DNA of 64,000 nt from JAXGYV01 sp040772045 (lineage in GTDB: Bacteria > Actinomycetota > Thermoleophilia > UBA2241), in the NCBI GenBank assembly GCA_040772045.1, contig JAXGYV010000002.1, forward strand, positions 186,001 through 250,000. Reading direction: 5' to 3'. The notes beneath the pieces are model-generated. The model was not told where the DNA came from. It ran no database searches and was given only the letters and a program-made list of their open reading frames with translations. The first letter of the stretch is position 1, and every line of letters begins with the position of its first letter. The translations under genes and the position numbers were made by a program. Of the stretch, positions 34,272-43,622 are shown in pieces.

Positions 34272-34777
34272 TCTCACTCCTTGCGCTTGAACGTGGCCGC
34301 TGCTGTCGGAGGTGAAAGCAGCACCTGCACGCTCATGGACTGGGCCGCCGACGGGTGAGCGACACGCCGACGCAACCGATACTTTACGGCACAACGTGAT
34401 GAAGGAAAACCGCAGCGCACAGGGCGCGTTGCATGGGAGGAAGCAGGGTATGGAGGGAGTTGATCGAGGGGGTATCGCAGAAGGGGAGTGGCAGTCTCGC
34501 CTGGCGCGAGCAGAGTGGCCGAATACGACACAAAATTGGGGATTGCCGTCGTGAACGGTCAAATGTATCCTACTTCTATTCGGAGGGTGTCACGGCACGC
34601 TCTGCCCTCCGAGCCCTTGCGACGAGCGCGCCTCTGAAGTGGAGGTGATAGTCGGCCTATCTGGTGGCTTCGAGGGGGGCGAGGGGGGTGGACACCGCGC
34701 CTCTGCTATCCGGACATCCGCGCTCTGTTATCGTGAGTACTGCGGTGCGGGGCGCAACGTCGAAGGAGCACTCACTC
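34272..34777. other. Intergenic region between csp and the aminotransferase
   Basis: About 500 bases between two divergent genes, lower in G+C than the surroundings around 34540-34600. It should contain the csp leader and both promoters. A TTGACC hexamer on the minus strand near 34555-34562 is the best -35 candidate for csp, but no matching -10 is clear. No gene is supported. Confidence 0.5.
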
Positions 34778-36163
34778 ATGGCAGAGACCAAGGCAGTCAT
34801 CGACCGCAGACGCATCGCGGAACTCATGGAGCGTGAGGAGAAGCGGCTCGAGGAATCCACGCCGAAGTCGTTCGAACTCTACAAGCGCGCTATCCGGACC
34901 ATGCCCATGGGTGTGGCCTCCACGTATCATGCGCGCGATCCCTATCCCGTGTACTACACGCACGGTAAAGGTTCCAAGGTCTACACCGTAGATGGGCAAG
35001 AGATCAGCGACTTCCACAATGGGTATGGGTGCATGGTACAGGGACACGCGCACCCCGCTATCATCGAGGCGATCAAGGCACGCTGCGACCTGGCTACTCA
35101 GTTCGGTCTGCCAACCGAGGACTCGGTGATCGTAGCCGAGCACCTTGCGAGGAATTTCCAGCAGCCGAAGTGGCGTTTTGTGAACTCTGGCTCGGAAGCC
35201 ACGATGGACTCCATCCGCATCGCCCGCGCGTACACGGGCAACGAGACCGTCATGAAGATCTTCGGGTCGTACCACGGGCACCACGATTACGTGATGGTCT
35301 CCATCGGCGCTGTCGACTACGGCAAGATCGGCTCTCGTGACCACTACGCCTCGCTTCCTTACGGGAGTGGCATTCCCCAGAAAGTGGTGGACATGACCAT
35401 TCCGGTTCCCTTCAACGACGCGCCCATGATGGAGGCGCGTATCGAGCAACTCATCGCCGAAGGCCGTAAGCCGGCGTGCGTGATCATGGAACCGGCGATG
35501 ATGAATCTCGGGGTGGTGCTTCCCGAGCCTGGCTACCTCGACGCCGTGCGCGAGATAACCAGAAAGCACGGTATCGTGCTCATCTTCGACGAGGTCAAAG
35601 TGGGCATCTGCACGGCGCCGGGCGGCGCCGTCGACCGCTTCGGCGTCAAGCCGGACATCGTCTGTCTGGCCAAGGCGCTTGGCGGAGGGCTGCCCTGCGG
35701 CGCCATCGGCGGCTCGGACGAGGTCATGGAAGTGGTCAACAACGGCAGCGTCTATCAAGTGGGCACCTACGCCGGTAACCCGCTCTCCATGGTGGCCGCG
35801 CGTGCCAGCATCGAGAAGGTCATGACCCCCGCGGCGTACGAACACCTTGACTACCTCAACAATCGTCTCACCACCGAGTGCGATGCCGTCGCCGCCAAGT
35901 ACAACTTCCCGGCCTACACCGTGGGCATTCGTTCCAAAGGCTGCGTGAACTTCGCCAGCGACAAGATCATCGACTACGAGTCCTTCATCAAGTATCAGGA
36001 CCACGAGCTCGTGGCACTCGCCTGGCTCTACAACTTCAATCGCGGCGTGATCATCGCTCCCGGACGCGAGGAGGAGTGGACGCTGTCCGTGCAGCACACC
36101 GACGAAGACATCGATCGCTACGTCGCGGCCTACGAAGACCTTGTGAGAGACGTTACCGCCTAG
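34778..36163 (+). CDS. Class III PLP aminotransferase, glutamate-1-semialdehyde aminomutase-like
   Basis: A 461-residue fold-type I pyridoxal-phosphate enzyme. The cofactor Lys is K299 in IVCLAKALGGGLPCGAIGG; the cofactor Asp is D271 in IVLIFDEVKVGICTAPGG. WRFVNSGSEATMDSIRIARA and FGSYHGHHDYVM are also typical. A charged 40-residue N-terminal helix (RRRIAELMEREEKRLEES) is extra compared with HemL. No haem-biosynthesis genes are nearby, so it may be another amine or amino-acid transaminase or mutase. GAAGGAG precedes the ATG at good spacing. Monocistronic. Confidence 0.88.
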   Translation: MAETKAVIDRRRIAELMEREEKRLEESTPKSFELYKRAIRTMPMGVASTYHARDPYPVYYTHGKGSKVYTVDGQEISDFHNGYGCMVQGHAHPAIIEAIKARCDLATQFGLPTEDSVIVAEHLARNFQQPKWRFVNSGSEATMDSIRIARAYTGNETVMKIFGSYHGHHDYVMVSIGAVDYGKIGSRDHYASLPYGSGIPQKVVDMTIPVPFNDAPMMEARIEQLIAEGRKPACVIMEPAMMNLGVVLPEPGYLDAVREITRKHGIVLIFDEVKVGICTAPGGAVDRFGVKPDIVCLAKALGGGLPCGAIGGSDEVMEVVNNGSVYQVGTYAGNPLSMVAARASIEKVMTPAAYEHLDYLNNRLTTECDAVAAKYNFPAYTVGIRSKGCVNFASDKIIDYESFIKYQDHELVALAWLYNFNRGVIIAPGREEEWTLSVQHTDEDIDRYVAAYEDLVRDVTA

Positions 36164-36184
36164 CGTTGGCTCTCACGAGGCGGC

Positions 36185-36229
36185 ACACGATGAGGCGGGC
36201 GACCTTGCTGGTCACCCGCCTCATCGTGT
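36185..36229. terminator. Long hairpin between convergent genes
   Basis: ACACGATGAGGCGGG-C-GACC pairs with GGTC-A-CCCGCCTCATCGTGT around TTGCT: 19 pairs with one mismatch. It lies 22 bases after the aminotransferase stop and 34 bases past the end of the opposite small gene. No long U-run follows in either direction, but its place suggests a shared terminator. Confidence 0.6.
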
Positions 36230-36262
36230 ATGGACGAGTGCGCGGGTGGCATTGACCTTCGG

Positions 36263-36544
36263 CTAGGCCGCCGCCCGGGACAGCCCCGCGCAGAGGGCGC
36301 AGCGACAGCCCTCGAAATGTTGCCAGCCGTACTCAATGCCTACGCTATTCGTGATCACGTAGGTATCGGGGAGGTGCGGCACCAGATCGGGGTGCGCGAG
36401 GTCTGTTTCGTGGGGCACTGAGTACACGCGGCCCTCGATGAAGACCAAGTGGTCGCCGAAGGCGCGGAAGACGGCGGGGAAATTGGCTGCTCTGACTTCG
36501 TCGAGCGTGAGCAAACGCGGTACCGCGCGGTGCATCCTGTCCAT
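36263..36544 (-). CDS. Hypothetical small protein with C-x-C-x2-C motif
   Basis: A 93-residue protein starting at ATG with AAGGAGGGG before it. The body (LLTLDEVRAANFPAVFRAFG and GRVYSVPHETDLAHPDLVPH) is soluble in character, with His-rich and acidic stretches. Near the C terminus GCRCALCAGL could bind a metal or redox cofactor. No family is recognised. It lies between the aminotransferase and the Lhr helicase and faces the former. Confidence 0.6.
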   Translation of the reverse strand: MDRMHRAVPRLLTLDEVRAANFPAVFRAFGDHLVFIEGRVYSVPHETDLAHPDLVPHLPDTYVITNSVGIEYGWQHFEGCRCALCAGLSRAAA

Positions 36545-36670
36545 CGCACCCCTCCTTACACTGTCAGCAGACTACCACCCTTGTGTCCGTTTGCCAGTGT
36601 TGCCGGGATGGGCCACGTTGGCGCGAGTTGAGGGTCAGGCCGTGGCTCTTTCACGGGATCCGCGCAGGGT

Positions 36671-39600
36671 TCAGGCCGAGAACGTGAGCCGGCGAGGACC
36701 GGCGCGGAATCCCATCCGCTGGAGCCGCTCGGCGTAGGGCGAGGTGAAGACCTGCGCCGCATTGACTCGTTCCAGCGCGAGGCGGCGCGGTCGACCGCGG
36801 CGTACGGCGTCCAGGAGCGCCCGCAGCGCGCTGTCCAGGCGCTCGTCGTCGGCGGAGCAGAGTATCTGGAGAGCTCTGCCGCCGCGCTCTACGGAGAGGA
36901 TCGGATCGCCGTTGACGAGCACGACGTGTGCGCCTGCCTGCCGCGCGGGTGCGGGCCGGCCGGCGTCGGGCCAGCGCAGGACAGCGCCGTAGGGTTGGGC
37001 TGGGTCGGTGGCCGCGAGCACGACCGGCGCGGTCGTCCCGCTGCGTTCCGCGCGCAGGCGCTCGACCGCGCCGGCGAGGGCGAACTGGGTTCCGCCCAGC
37101 CCTTCGACAAAGTAGCCGCGGCGGGCGATGCCGAGGGTCTCCAGGGCGGAGAGCGCATCGTAGAGAGCGGAAAAGCCGCCGGGGAAACCCTCGCCCGCCA
37201 CCAGCTCTCGCGTGAGGATGCCGTGACGCTTGAGGAGCAGTTCGGCTTGGGCGCGCCTGCGCTCCACCGGCACCTGCGCGCCTCGGGCGAAGAGGTCGGC
37301 GGTGAGCGACCAACGCCCCGGTACCGGCGTGGCAGCCCTGCGCGCGCCATGGGCGAGGCGCCGCACCCCTGCGCGGCGGGGTCGGGGCTCTTGGAAGGCC
37401 GCCGCTGTTCGCCGCGATCCGCGGAGGCAGGTGAAGGTATCGTTGGTGACCTCTCCCGCCCAGACGAGGTCCCATAAGGCGCGCAGCAGCTCGTCTCCGG
37501 GCGTGTGGAAGCAGTCCACGAGGATGTCGGCGAAGAAGCAGGGACCCTGGCTAAGCCGTGTACGAAGCGCCTCGTGGGCAGCCGTACTGGGCGGCTCGCG
37601 CCCGCCGGGAGGCGGGCCCAACACCGCCGCATCGTCACGGAAGTACAGGGCTACCCGCCCGCTGCCTCTTCCGAGGCTGCCCGCGCCGACCCAGACGACT
37701 TCGCCCGCCGTGCAGAGCTGATCCAGCCACGCCGGCGAGTAGCTGCCGAGGCGTGCTGGAAGTACGTCCTGCTCCCACACCTCGGGTGTGAGCGGCAGGG
37801 CCTGCAACGCGGTCAGGACATCGCGCAGGCCGTCCACGCCCGCGGCGGTGAGGCCGGGGCGGTCCACGCCGTGCCAACTGAGGGCGAAACGGGCGAACGC
37901 ATGGTGCTCGACGGGCTCGATCTCGCGTCGGAGAATCGCCAGCGAGGCGCGGCGGAGACGCCGCACGATCTCCGGATCGCACCACTCGCGGCCGCTGCCC
38001 TCCGGACGCAGCTCGCCGCGGAGGAGGTGGCCGCGTCGCTCCAAGTCGGCGAGCGTCGCCGTCGCCGGAATGCCGTAGCGAGCGGTGAGGGCGGCCGTGT
38101 CGAAGGGGCCGTGCGTACGCGCGAAGCGGCGGACCAAACGCTCGCGCGCGCCGGTGACCTCGGCGAGGAAAGCCGTTGGCAAGTCGGCCGGTGGGCGCGC
38201 GCCGAGGGCGTCGCGGAACAGGCCCGCGTCCTCGGCGGCGATCCAGCGTCGCTGGCCCGCGAGCCGCAGTGCAACCGCCCGCCGCTGGCGCGCGAGGTCG
38301 CGCAGCCAGGGATCGACGCGTTCCGGCAGGGCGGTGCGCTCGCGGATCTCATCTGCCGTGAGATCGCCCAGCTGGCGGAGCAGGTCGTGAATCTCGTCCG
38401 CCGAGCGGGCGCGCAGGTGCTCGGAGCGATGCTGGGCGTCGTCTTCGACCTTTCGCAGAGCCTCGGGAGCGATCAGGTCGCGCAGCTCTTCCTGGCCGAG
38501 CAGCTCGCGGAGGAGGTCGCGGTCTAGCGCGAGCGCTGCCGCTCGGCGCTCCGCGCTCGGGGCGTCACCCTCGTACATGTAGGCGGCGATGTAGTCGAAC
38601 AACAGCGAGCTGGCGAGTGGGGAGGCCGTGGCCGTCTCGCGTTCTACCAGGGAGATCCCCCGGCTGTGCAGCCGGCGCAGCACATCGATGAGCCCGGGCA
38701 TGTCGAAGACGTCTTGCAGGCATTCACGGTACGTCTCGAGGATGAGGGGGAACTGGGGGTAGCGTCGGGCGACCTCCAGGAGCGAGTGAGATCTGAGCCG
38801 CTGCTGCCACAGTGGCGTGCGCCTGCCGGGCAGCGCGCGGGGCAGCAGGAGGGCGCGCGCGGCGTTCTCTCGAAAACGCGCGCCGAACAACGCGCTGTCG
38901 CCGAGTTCCTCCACCACGAGATCGTGTACCTCGTCGGGGTCCACGAGAACGAGCTCGGCCCCTGGTGGCTGGTCGGTGTCAGGGAGGTGGACGATGATGC
39001 CGTCGTCCGACCAGATCGCCTGCGACTGGAGGCCGAAGCGCTGGCGGATGCGGGCGTTGAGCGCCAGCGCCCAGGCGCTGTGCACGCGGCCGCCGAAGGG
39101 CGTCAGCACGCAGACACGCCAATCGCCGATCTCGTCTCTGAAACGCTCTACGACTACGGTGGTGTCGCTGGGGACGATGCCTGTGGCATCGCGTTGGTCG
39201 CGCAGGAACTGCAGGAGGTTTGCCGCCGCGCGTTCGTCGAGATCATGGGAACCCTGGAGCGTTGCCACGTCCTGGTCGACGGCCCAGCGCGCGAAGGCAC
39301 CGATGGCCTGGCCTAGCTCGCGAGGCCGCCCGAGGCCGTCGCCGTGCCAGAACGGTACCGTCGCCGTCCTGCCTGGCGCCGGTGTGACCACGACGCGATC
39401 GCGCGTGATCTGTTCGATGCGCCACGAGGTGGCGCCCAGCAGGAAGGTCTGGCCGGCGCGTGCTTCGTAGACCATCTCCTCGTCGAGTTCGCCCACGCGC
39501 CGGCCGTCGGGCAGGTTCACCGAGAACAGGCCGCGGTCTGGGATGGTGCCGGCATTGGCGACCGCCAGTGCGCGAGCGCCGGCACGTGGGCGGATGATGC

Positions 39601-41107
39601 CGGTCACACGATCCCACACGATGCGCGCTCGCAACTCGCTGAAATCCTCCGCTGGGTACCGGCCGTCTAGCATGTCGAGGACGTTCTCGAGCTGTCGGCG
39701 ATCAAGGTCGGCATACGTATAGGTGCGCCGCACCAGGGCGAGCACAGCGTCTTCTCGAAGGCCCTCTTCGCCCGCGGCTACAGCCAGCGCCACGATCTGC
39801 TGACAGAGCACATCCAGCGGATTCCGCGGCACTTCGGTAGCCTCGACGAGGCCCTCGCGCATCCGCTGCGCCACCACGGCGCACTCCAGCAGGTCGGCGC
39901 GGAACTTGGGGAAGATGCGTCCCTTCGACACGGCGCCCACGCCGTGGCCGGCGCGGCCAATCCGTTGCAGGCCGTGAGTTACCGATTTCGGCGATTCGAT
40001 CTGGATCACCAGGTCCACCGCCCCCATGTCGATGCCGAGCTCGAGGGACGAGGTAGCCACCAAGCACGGCAGCTCGCCGCGCTTGAGCAAATCCTCCGCC
40101 GCTTGGCGCTCTTCCCGCGCCAGTGAGCCGTGGTGAGCGCGTGCCACAGGCTTACCCGCCAGTTCATTCAGGCGCAGCGCTAGCCGCTCGGCCGCGCGGC
40201 GGTTGTTCACGAAGAGGAGCGTCGAGCGATGCTCGCGCACGAGCTGCAGGAGCTCCGGATACATCGCCGGCCAGAGAGAGCGGCGGGTGGCCTCCTGGCC
40301 GGCGAGGGGTTCCAGATCCGCGCCGGCGTTACCGGGCTCCAGCATGGACTCGACCGGAACGTGAATACGGAGGTCGAGTGGCTTGCGCACGCCCGCGTCC
40401 ACGATCGTACATGTCCGTTGTGGCCCCACGAGGAACCGGCCCACCTCATCGAGCGGCCGCTGCGTGGCGGAGAGCCCGATGCGTTGCACGTCGCGAGCGG
40501 CCGCTTCACAGAGTCGCTCCAGCGAGATTGCCAGGTGGGCACCGCGCTTGCTGGGCGCGACGGCGTGGATCTCGTCCACGATCACCCACTCGGTATCGGC
40601 GAAGATCCTGCGAGCCTGTGATGTGAGCATCAGGTAGAGCGACTCCGGAGTGGTGATCAGGATGTCCGGTGGCTCGCGCAGCATGCGGCGCCGTTCGGCC
40701 TGTGGCGTGTCTCCGGTGCGAATGGCGACGTGCAGGTTCGCCCCGATGCCGCGCAGTGGGCGCCGCAAGTTCCTCTCCACGTCGTACCCGAGCGCCTTGA
40801 GCGGCGAGAGGTAGACCAGCCGTGTACGCCGAGCCGCCCCGTCTACGGAGGGCGGCTCGGCTATCAGGCGGTCGAGGGCCCACAGGAACGCCGCTAGGGT
40901 CTTGCCCGACCCCGTGGGCGCCGAGATGAGCGTGTGGTTCCCTCCGGCGATGGCTGGCCACGCCTGTGTCTGCGCCGGCGTAGGCCCCGCGGGGAAGGTT
41001 GTGAGGAACCAGTCCTGGATCGGGGCCGCGAACAGGTGCAGGGCAGGGGGGATCGCGGCGCATCTAACCGGAGTGGCGCGTGCGTGGATGTCGTGGTCCT
41101 GTGTCAT
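36671..41107 (-). CDS. lhr: Large helicase-related protein Lhr (ATP-dependent superfamily 2 helicase)
   Basis: A 1478-residue DNA/RNA helicase of the Lhr-long type. Motif I is ISAPTGSGKTLAAFLWAL, motif II is VIVDEIHAVAPSKRGAHL, motif III is GLSATQRPLDEVG, and motif VI is GLQRIGRAGHGVG. The Lhr core continues with a winged helix and beta-bundle domain (around EVPRNPLDVLCQQIVALAVA), followed by the long C-terminal half typical of actinobacterial and enterobacterial Lhr. Actinobacterial Lhr is induced by DNA damage. Chosen start is the ATG at 41107 after GAAGGATCGAGG. It is divergent from the DUF1847 gene. Confidence 0.93.
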   Translation of the reverse strand: MTQDHDIHARATPVRCAAIPPALHLFAAPIQDWFLTTFPAGPTPAQTQAWPAIAGGNHTLISAPTGSGKTLAAFLWALDRLIAEPPSVDGAARRTRLVYLSPLKALGYDVERNLRRPLRGIGANLHVAIRTGDTPQAERRRMLREPPDILITTPESLYLMLTSQARRIFADTEWVIVDEIHAVAPSKRGAHLAISLERLCEAAARDVQRIGLSATQRPLDEVGRFLVGPQRTCTIVDAGVRKPLDLRIHVPVESMLEPGNAGADLEPLAGQEATRRSLWPAMYPELLQLVREHRSTLLFVNNRRAAERLALRLNELAGKPVARAHHGSLAREERQAAEDLLKRGELPCLVATSSLELGIDMGAVDLVIQIESPKSVTHGLQRIGRAGHGVGAVSKGRIFPKFRADLLECAVVAQRMREGLVEATEVPRNPLDVLCQQIVALAVAAGEEGLREDAVLALVRRTYTYADLDRRQLENVLDMLDGRYPAEDFSELRARIVWDRVTGIIRPRAGARALAVANAGTIPDRGLFSVNLPDGRRVGELDEEMVYEARAGQTFLLGATSWRIEQITRDRVVVTPAPGRTATVPFWHGDGLGRPRELGQAIGAFARWAVDQDVATLQGSHDLDERAAANLLQFLRDQRDATGIVPSDTTVVVERFRDEIGDWRVCVLTPFGGRVHSAWALALNARIRQRFGLQSQAIWSDDGIIVHLPDTDQPPGAELVLVDPDEVHDLVVEELGDSALFGARFRENAARALLLPRALPGRRTPLWQQRLRSHSLLEVARRYPQFPLILETYRECLQDVFDMPGLIDVLRRLHSRGISLVERETATASPLASSLLFDYIAAYMYEGDAPSAERRAAALALDRDLLRELLGQEELRDLIAPEALRKVEDDAQHRSEHLRARSADEIHDLLRQLGDLTADEIRERTALPERVDPWLRDLARQRRAVALRLAGQRRWIAAEDAGLFRDALGARPPADLPTAFLAEVTGARERLVRRFARTHGPFDTAALTARYGIPATATLADLERRGHLLRGELRPEGSGREWCDPEIVRRLRRASLAILRREIEPVEHHAFARFALSWHGVDRPGLTAAGVDGLRDVLTALQALPLTPEVWEQDVLPARLGSYSPAWLDQLCTAGEVVWVGAGSLGRGSGRVALYFRDDAAVLGPPPGGREPPSTAAHEALRTRLSQGPCFFADILVDCFHTPGDELLRALWDLVWAGEVTNDTFTCLRGSRRTAAAFQEPRPRRAGVRRLAHGARRAATPVPGRWSLTADLFARGAQVPVERRRAQAELLLKRHGILTRELVAGEGFPGGFSALYDALSALETLGIARRGYFVEGLGGTQFALAGAVERLRAERSGTTAPVVLAATDPAQPYGAVLRWPDAGRPAPARQAGAHVVLVNGDPILSVERGGRALQILCSADDERLDSALRALLDAVRRGRPRRLALERVNAAQVFTSPYAERLQRMGFRAGPRRLTFSA

Positions 41108-41401
41108 TCGCCTCGATCCTTCTCGTCTATCCTCGCACACGCCCGCCGTTCTGCCACGTTGCGGCGCCGTGCCAGAGTGGCATTCGTGCGGCGTCCATCG
41201 CGGCATGTTCGAGGACCGCCGGTATCGGCAGGCGGCATTCTCGTTCCGCGGGATGGCACAGACGCCCCGCCCTGCACCGATGGTACGGCGTGGGTAGACT
41301 TGTCGGGCCGCGCGCGACGGGCTCCGTGTCCTCTCGCCAGGGAGCGCGGCGGCTATGGGCAGGACGGTATTCCCGTGTTAGCGGGATGAGAAAGGGGAGA
41401 G

Positions 41402-42058
41402 ATGTACACCTGTGCGCACTGCCGCAAGCAGGCCTGTAACGGCGACGATCGCGCAGCCGCACCGCGTGACTGCCCCGGGCGCGATCCGGCGAGCACGGAG
41501 GTCTTACCCAGGTATCTCGAAGACGAACAGACGCGGACCATCGCTCGCAACGCGGCGCTCGTGGAGAGCCACGGCTACTGCCGTTCGACTCGCGTCGAGG
41601 AGATCATGGACTTCGCTCGCCGCTGTGGCTTTCAACATATCGGCATCGCGTTCTGCGTTGGCCTGCAGCGGGAGGCCGCCGTATTCGCCCGAGTGCTGCG
41701 AGCGAACGGCTTCACGGTGGATTCAGTGGCCTGCAAGAATGGGAGCATCCCCAAGGAGTCGTTGGGTATCGCCGACGCCGACAAGCTGAGCCCAGGGGAG
41801 TTCGAACCCATGTGCAACCCCATCGGGCAGGCCTCCTTACTGGAGAAGGCGGGTACGCAGCTCAACGTGATCCTCGGCCTCTGCGTGGGTCACGACACCC
41901 TGTTCCTGCGCTCCTCGGCGGCGCCGACCACCGTGCTGGCGGTGAAGGACCGGGTGCTCGGCCACAATCCCATGGCCGCCCTCTATCTGGCCGAGAGTTA
42001 CTACCGCGAGAAGCTCTTCGGCGTCGCCGAGGGTACCGCCGCAGGCTCCGGGGACTAG
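41402..42058 (+). CDS. DUF1847 cysteine-rich metal-binding protein
   Basis: A 218-residue protein with the DUF1847 pattern. An N-terminal cysteine cluster MYTCAHCRKQACNGDD continues to DCPGRD; the body has RVEEIMDFARRCGFQHIGIA, FCVGLQREA, VDSVACKNGSIPKE, CNPIGQASLLEKAGTQLNVI and GLCVGHDTLFLRSS. Many conserved Cys suggest an Fe-S or zinc site. The family is frequent in anaerobes and its function is unknown. AAAGGGGAGAG precedes the ATG. Confidence 0.85.
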   Translation: MYTCAHCRKQACNGDDRAAAPRDCPGRDPASTEVLPRYLEDEQTRTIARNAALVESHGYCRSTRVEEIMDFARRCGFQHIGIAFCVGLQREAAVFARVLRANGFTVDSVACKNGSIPKESLGIADADKLSPGEFEPMCNPIGQASLLEKAGTQLNVILGLCVGHDTLFLRSSAAPTTVLAVKDRVLGHNPMAALYLAESYYREKLFGVAEGTAAGSGD

Positions 42059-42160
42059 CGCGGCGTGGGCCATTGACATCAGGCCAGGGTGGGGGATCAT
42101 AGAGTATTGGGGGAGAGACCGGCTGGGGCCCCATGCAGTTCCGAGATGGAGGAGGCAGCC

Positions 42161-42355
42161 GTGGAACCACAGGTCGGCGATCGCATTCTCTTCGAGGGTC
42201 GCATGGGCACGGTGGTACAGCTCAGGAGGTACCAGACCGGGCAAGCACGGTGGCTCGTGCTCGAGTACGACAGCGAACCAGGACAACCGCCCATCCAGAC
42301 ATGGATCGCCTGGTCGCGTTGGCAGCAGATCGAGATCCTTCCGCGGGCGAGCTAG
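42161..42355 (+). CDS. Small hypothetical protein
   Basis: A 64-residue frame starting at GTG with GGAGGAGG eight bases upstream. It is SH3- or KOW-like in outline (VGDRILFEGRMGTVVQLRRY, then WLVLEYDSEPGQPPIQTWIA), with alternating hydrophobic residues suggesting a small beta-barrel. No family is assigned. It lies between the DUF1847 and DoxX genes on the same strand. Confidence 0.55.
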   Translation: MEPQVGDRILFEGRMGTVVQLRRYQTGQARWLVLEYDSEPGQPPIQTWIAWSRWQQIEILPRAS

Positions 42356-42496
42356 GAGTCTCCCTCGAGAGAGGGACACCCCTCGCCGCTGATGCCGGCA
42401 TTCATAGCTCCGCAGTTCACACTCCCTCCTCCGGGGGTAGAGGTCAAGGTGACTCAAACCAATCGGGCGACGGGTCATCGACTGAAGGGAGTAGGC

Positions 42497-43000
42497 ATGG
42501 ATCTCGGGCGTTTACTGTTGCGGACCGCGGTCGGCGGTCTCTTCGTCGGTCACGGCTTGCAGAAGCTGGCTGGCTGGTTTGGCGGAGGTGGTCCGGAGGG
42601 CACGAGGCAGTTCTTCTCTTCCCTCGGCTTGGGGCGCCGCAATGCCACCGTGGCTGGCCTTGCCGAGGCGACCGGCGGAAGCTTACTCGTCCTCGGGCTC
42701 GCGACTCCGCTGAGTGCGGCCGCCCTCACCTCGGTGATGCTCACGGCGATCCGCACAGTCCATCTCAAGAAGGGGCCCTGGAACGCCAACGGTGGTTACG
42801 AATACCCAGTTGTGCTCATCGCTGCCCTACTCGCCTTGGCCGACGGAGGGCCTGGGGGCATCTCGCTGGATGCGCGGCTCGGCATGGAGCGGCGCGGAGC
42901 CGCCTGGATGGCGAGCGCCGCAGCTCTCGGCGCCGCCGGCTCTGTGCTGGCGGTGGAATTGGGGAAGCGAGAGGCGGCGGAGTCAGCACCCACTGCCTAG
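42497..43000 (+). CDS. DoxX-family membrane protein
   Basis: A 167-residue protein with four hydrophobic segments. Family features are LLLRTAVGGLFVGHGLQKLA at the N terminus, GLAEATGGSLLVLGLATPLS, and GPWNANGGYEYPVVLIAALL with the charged/aromatic loop typical of DoxX. Related proteins act in quinone or thiosulfate metabolism or oxidative stress; the role here is not clear. GAAGGGAG precedes the ATG. Confidence 0.85.
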   Translation: MDLGRLLLRTAVGGLFVGHGLQKLAGWFGGGGPEGTRQFFSSLGLGRRNATVAGLAEATGGSLLVLGLATPLSAAALTSVMLTAIRTVHLKKGPWNANGGYEYPVVLIAALLALADGGPGGISLDARLGMERRGAAWMASAAALGAAGSVLAVELGKREAAESAPTA

Positions 43001-43012
43001 AAGGGATCTCTG

Positions 43013-43088
43013 TGGAGCCGACGCGGGGAATCGAACCCCGGACCCCATCATTACGAGTGATGTGCTCTGCCAGCTGAGCTACGTCGGC
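43013..43088 (-). tRNA. tRNA-Thr (anticodon CGU)
   Basis: Cloverleaf read on the minus strand: acceptor GCCGACG/CGTCGGC, D-arm TAGCTCAGCTGGCAGAGCA, anticodon stem CATCA/TGATG with loop CTCGTAA (anticodon CGU), T-arm with GGTTCGATTCC. Discriminator U and an encoded CCA (43013-43015). Confidence 0.95.
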
Positions 43089-43622
43089 TCGGGGGCGAAA
43101 GTGTACCACGGCTGATGCCGATGTGAATGTGCGCGGGGAGGCGACGAGACGCGGCGCGAGGGAAGGAGCGCTGACCCGCTAGCCGGTACCGGTATACCGT
43201 CGCAGCTGACGAGGCCGGTGCTGCCCGAGTTCTCCAAAGCGGCGGGGCGGGCGCCGCGATTTGTACACTCAGCCGAATTTACTGCGCGGCCTTCGCGGAG
43301 CATGCTAGGCTGCCTTCTGTTCGTGGCAACGCGTCCCCGCAGCCTGTCCCCCGATGTTCGGGGAAAGTGGAGTCGCGCAGTAGTATTTCGTGCGCGGGTT
43401 TGCTAAGATTTTCACATAATGGTGGTTTTTCGAGTTGCAGCCCGCGCTCCCCGGCCACGGTTCTCATGCTCGCTGTGTACAATGCGCGAAAGGCAAGATG
43501 CCGCGAAGTGTCGGAGGGTGATGGGGGCAACTGGCGAGGCCTCTTGAGATCGAGAGGCCCTGTACCCGTGTACCTGATGGTTATTCGTGCCAGTCGGCCA
43601 ACATGACGAACTGGAGAGGAGT
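43089..43622 (+). promoter_or_regulatory. Leader and promoter region of the Hdr-Mvh operon
   Basis: 534 bases without a gene. The segment 43380-43440 is A+T-rich for this genome (GCTAAGATTTTCACATAATGG) and is the most likely promoter region, but no well-spaced hexamers were confirmed. Near the 3' end an inverted repeat GGCCTCT-N8-AGAGGCC (43538-43559) may form a leader hairpin. AGGAG precedes hdrC directly. Confidence 0.45.

Noticed and set aside
34772..36097. Open frame of 441 codons antisense to the aminotransferase
   Set aside because: Mirror of the highly biased codon use of the sense gene.
36185..36229. Long hairpin considered as an insertion-sequence end or attachment site
   Set aside because: No transposase or flanking direct repeat; position between convergent genes fits a terminator.
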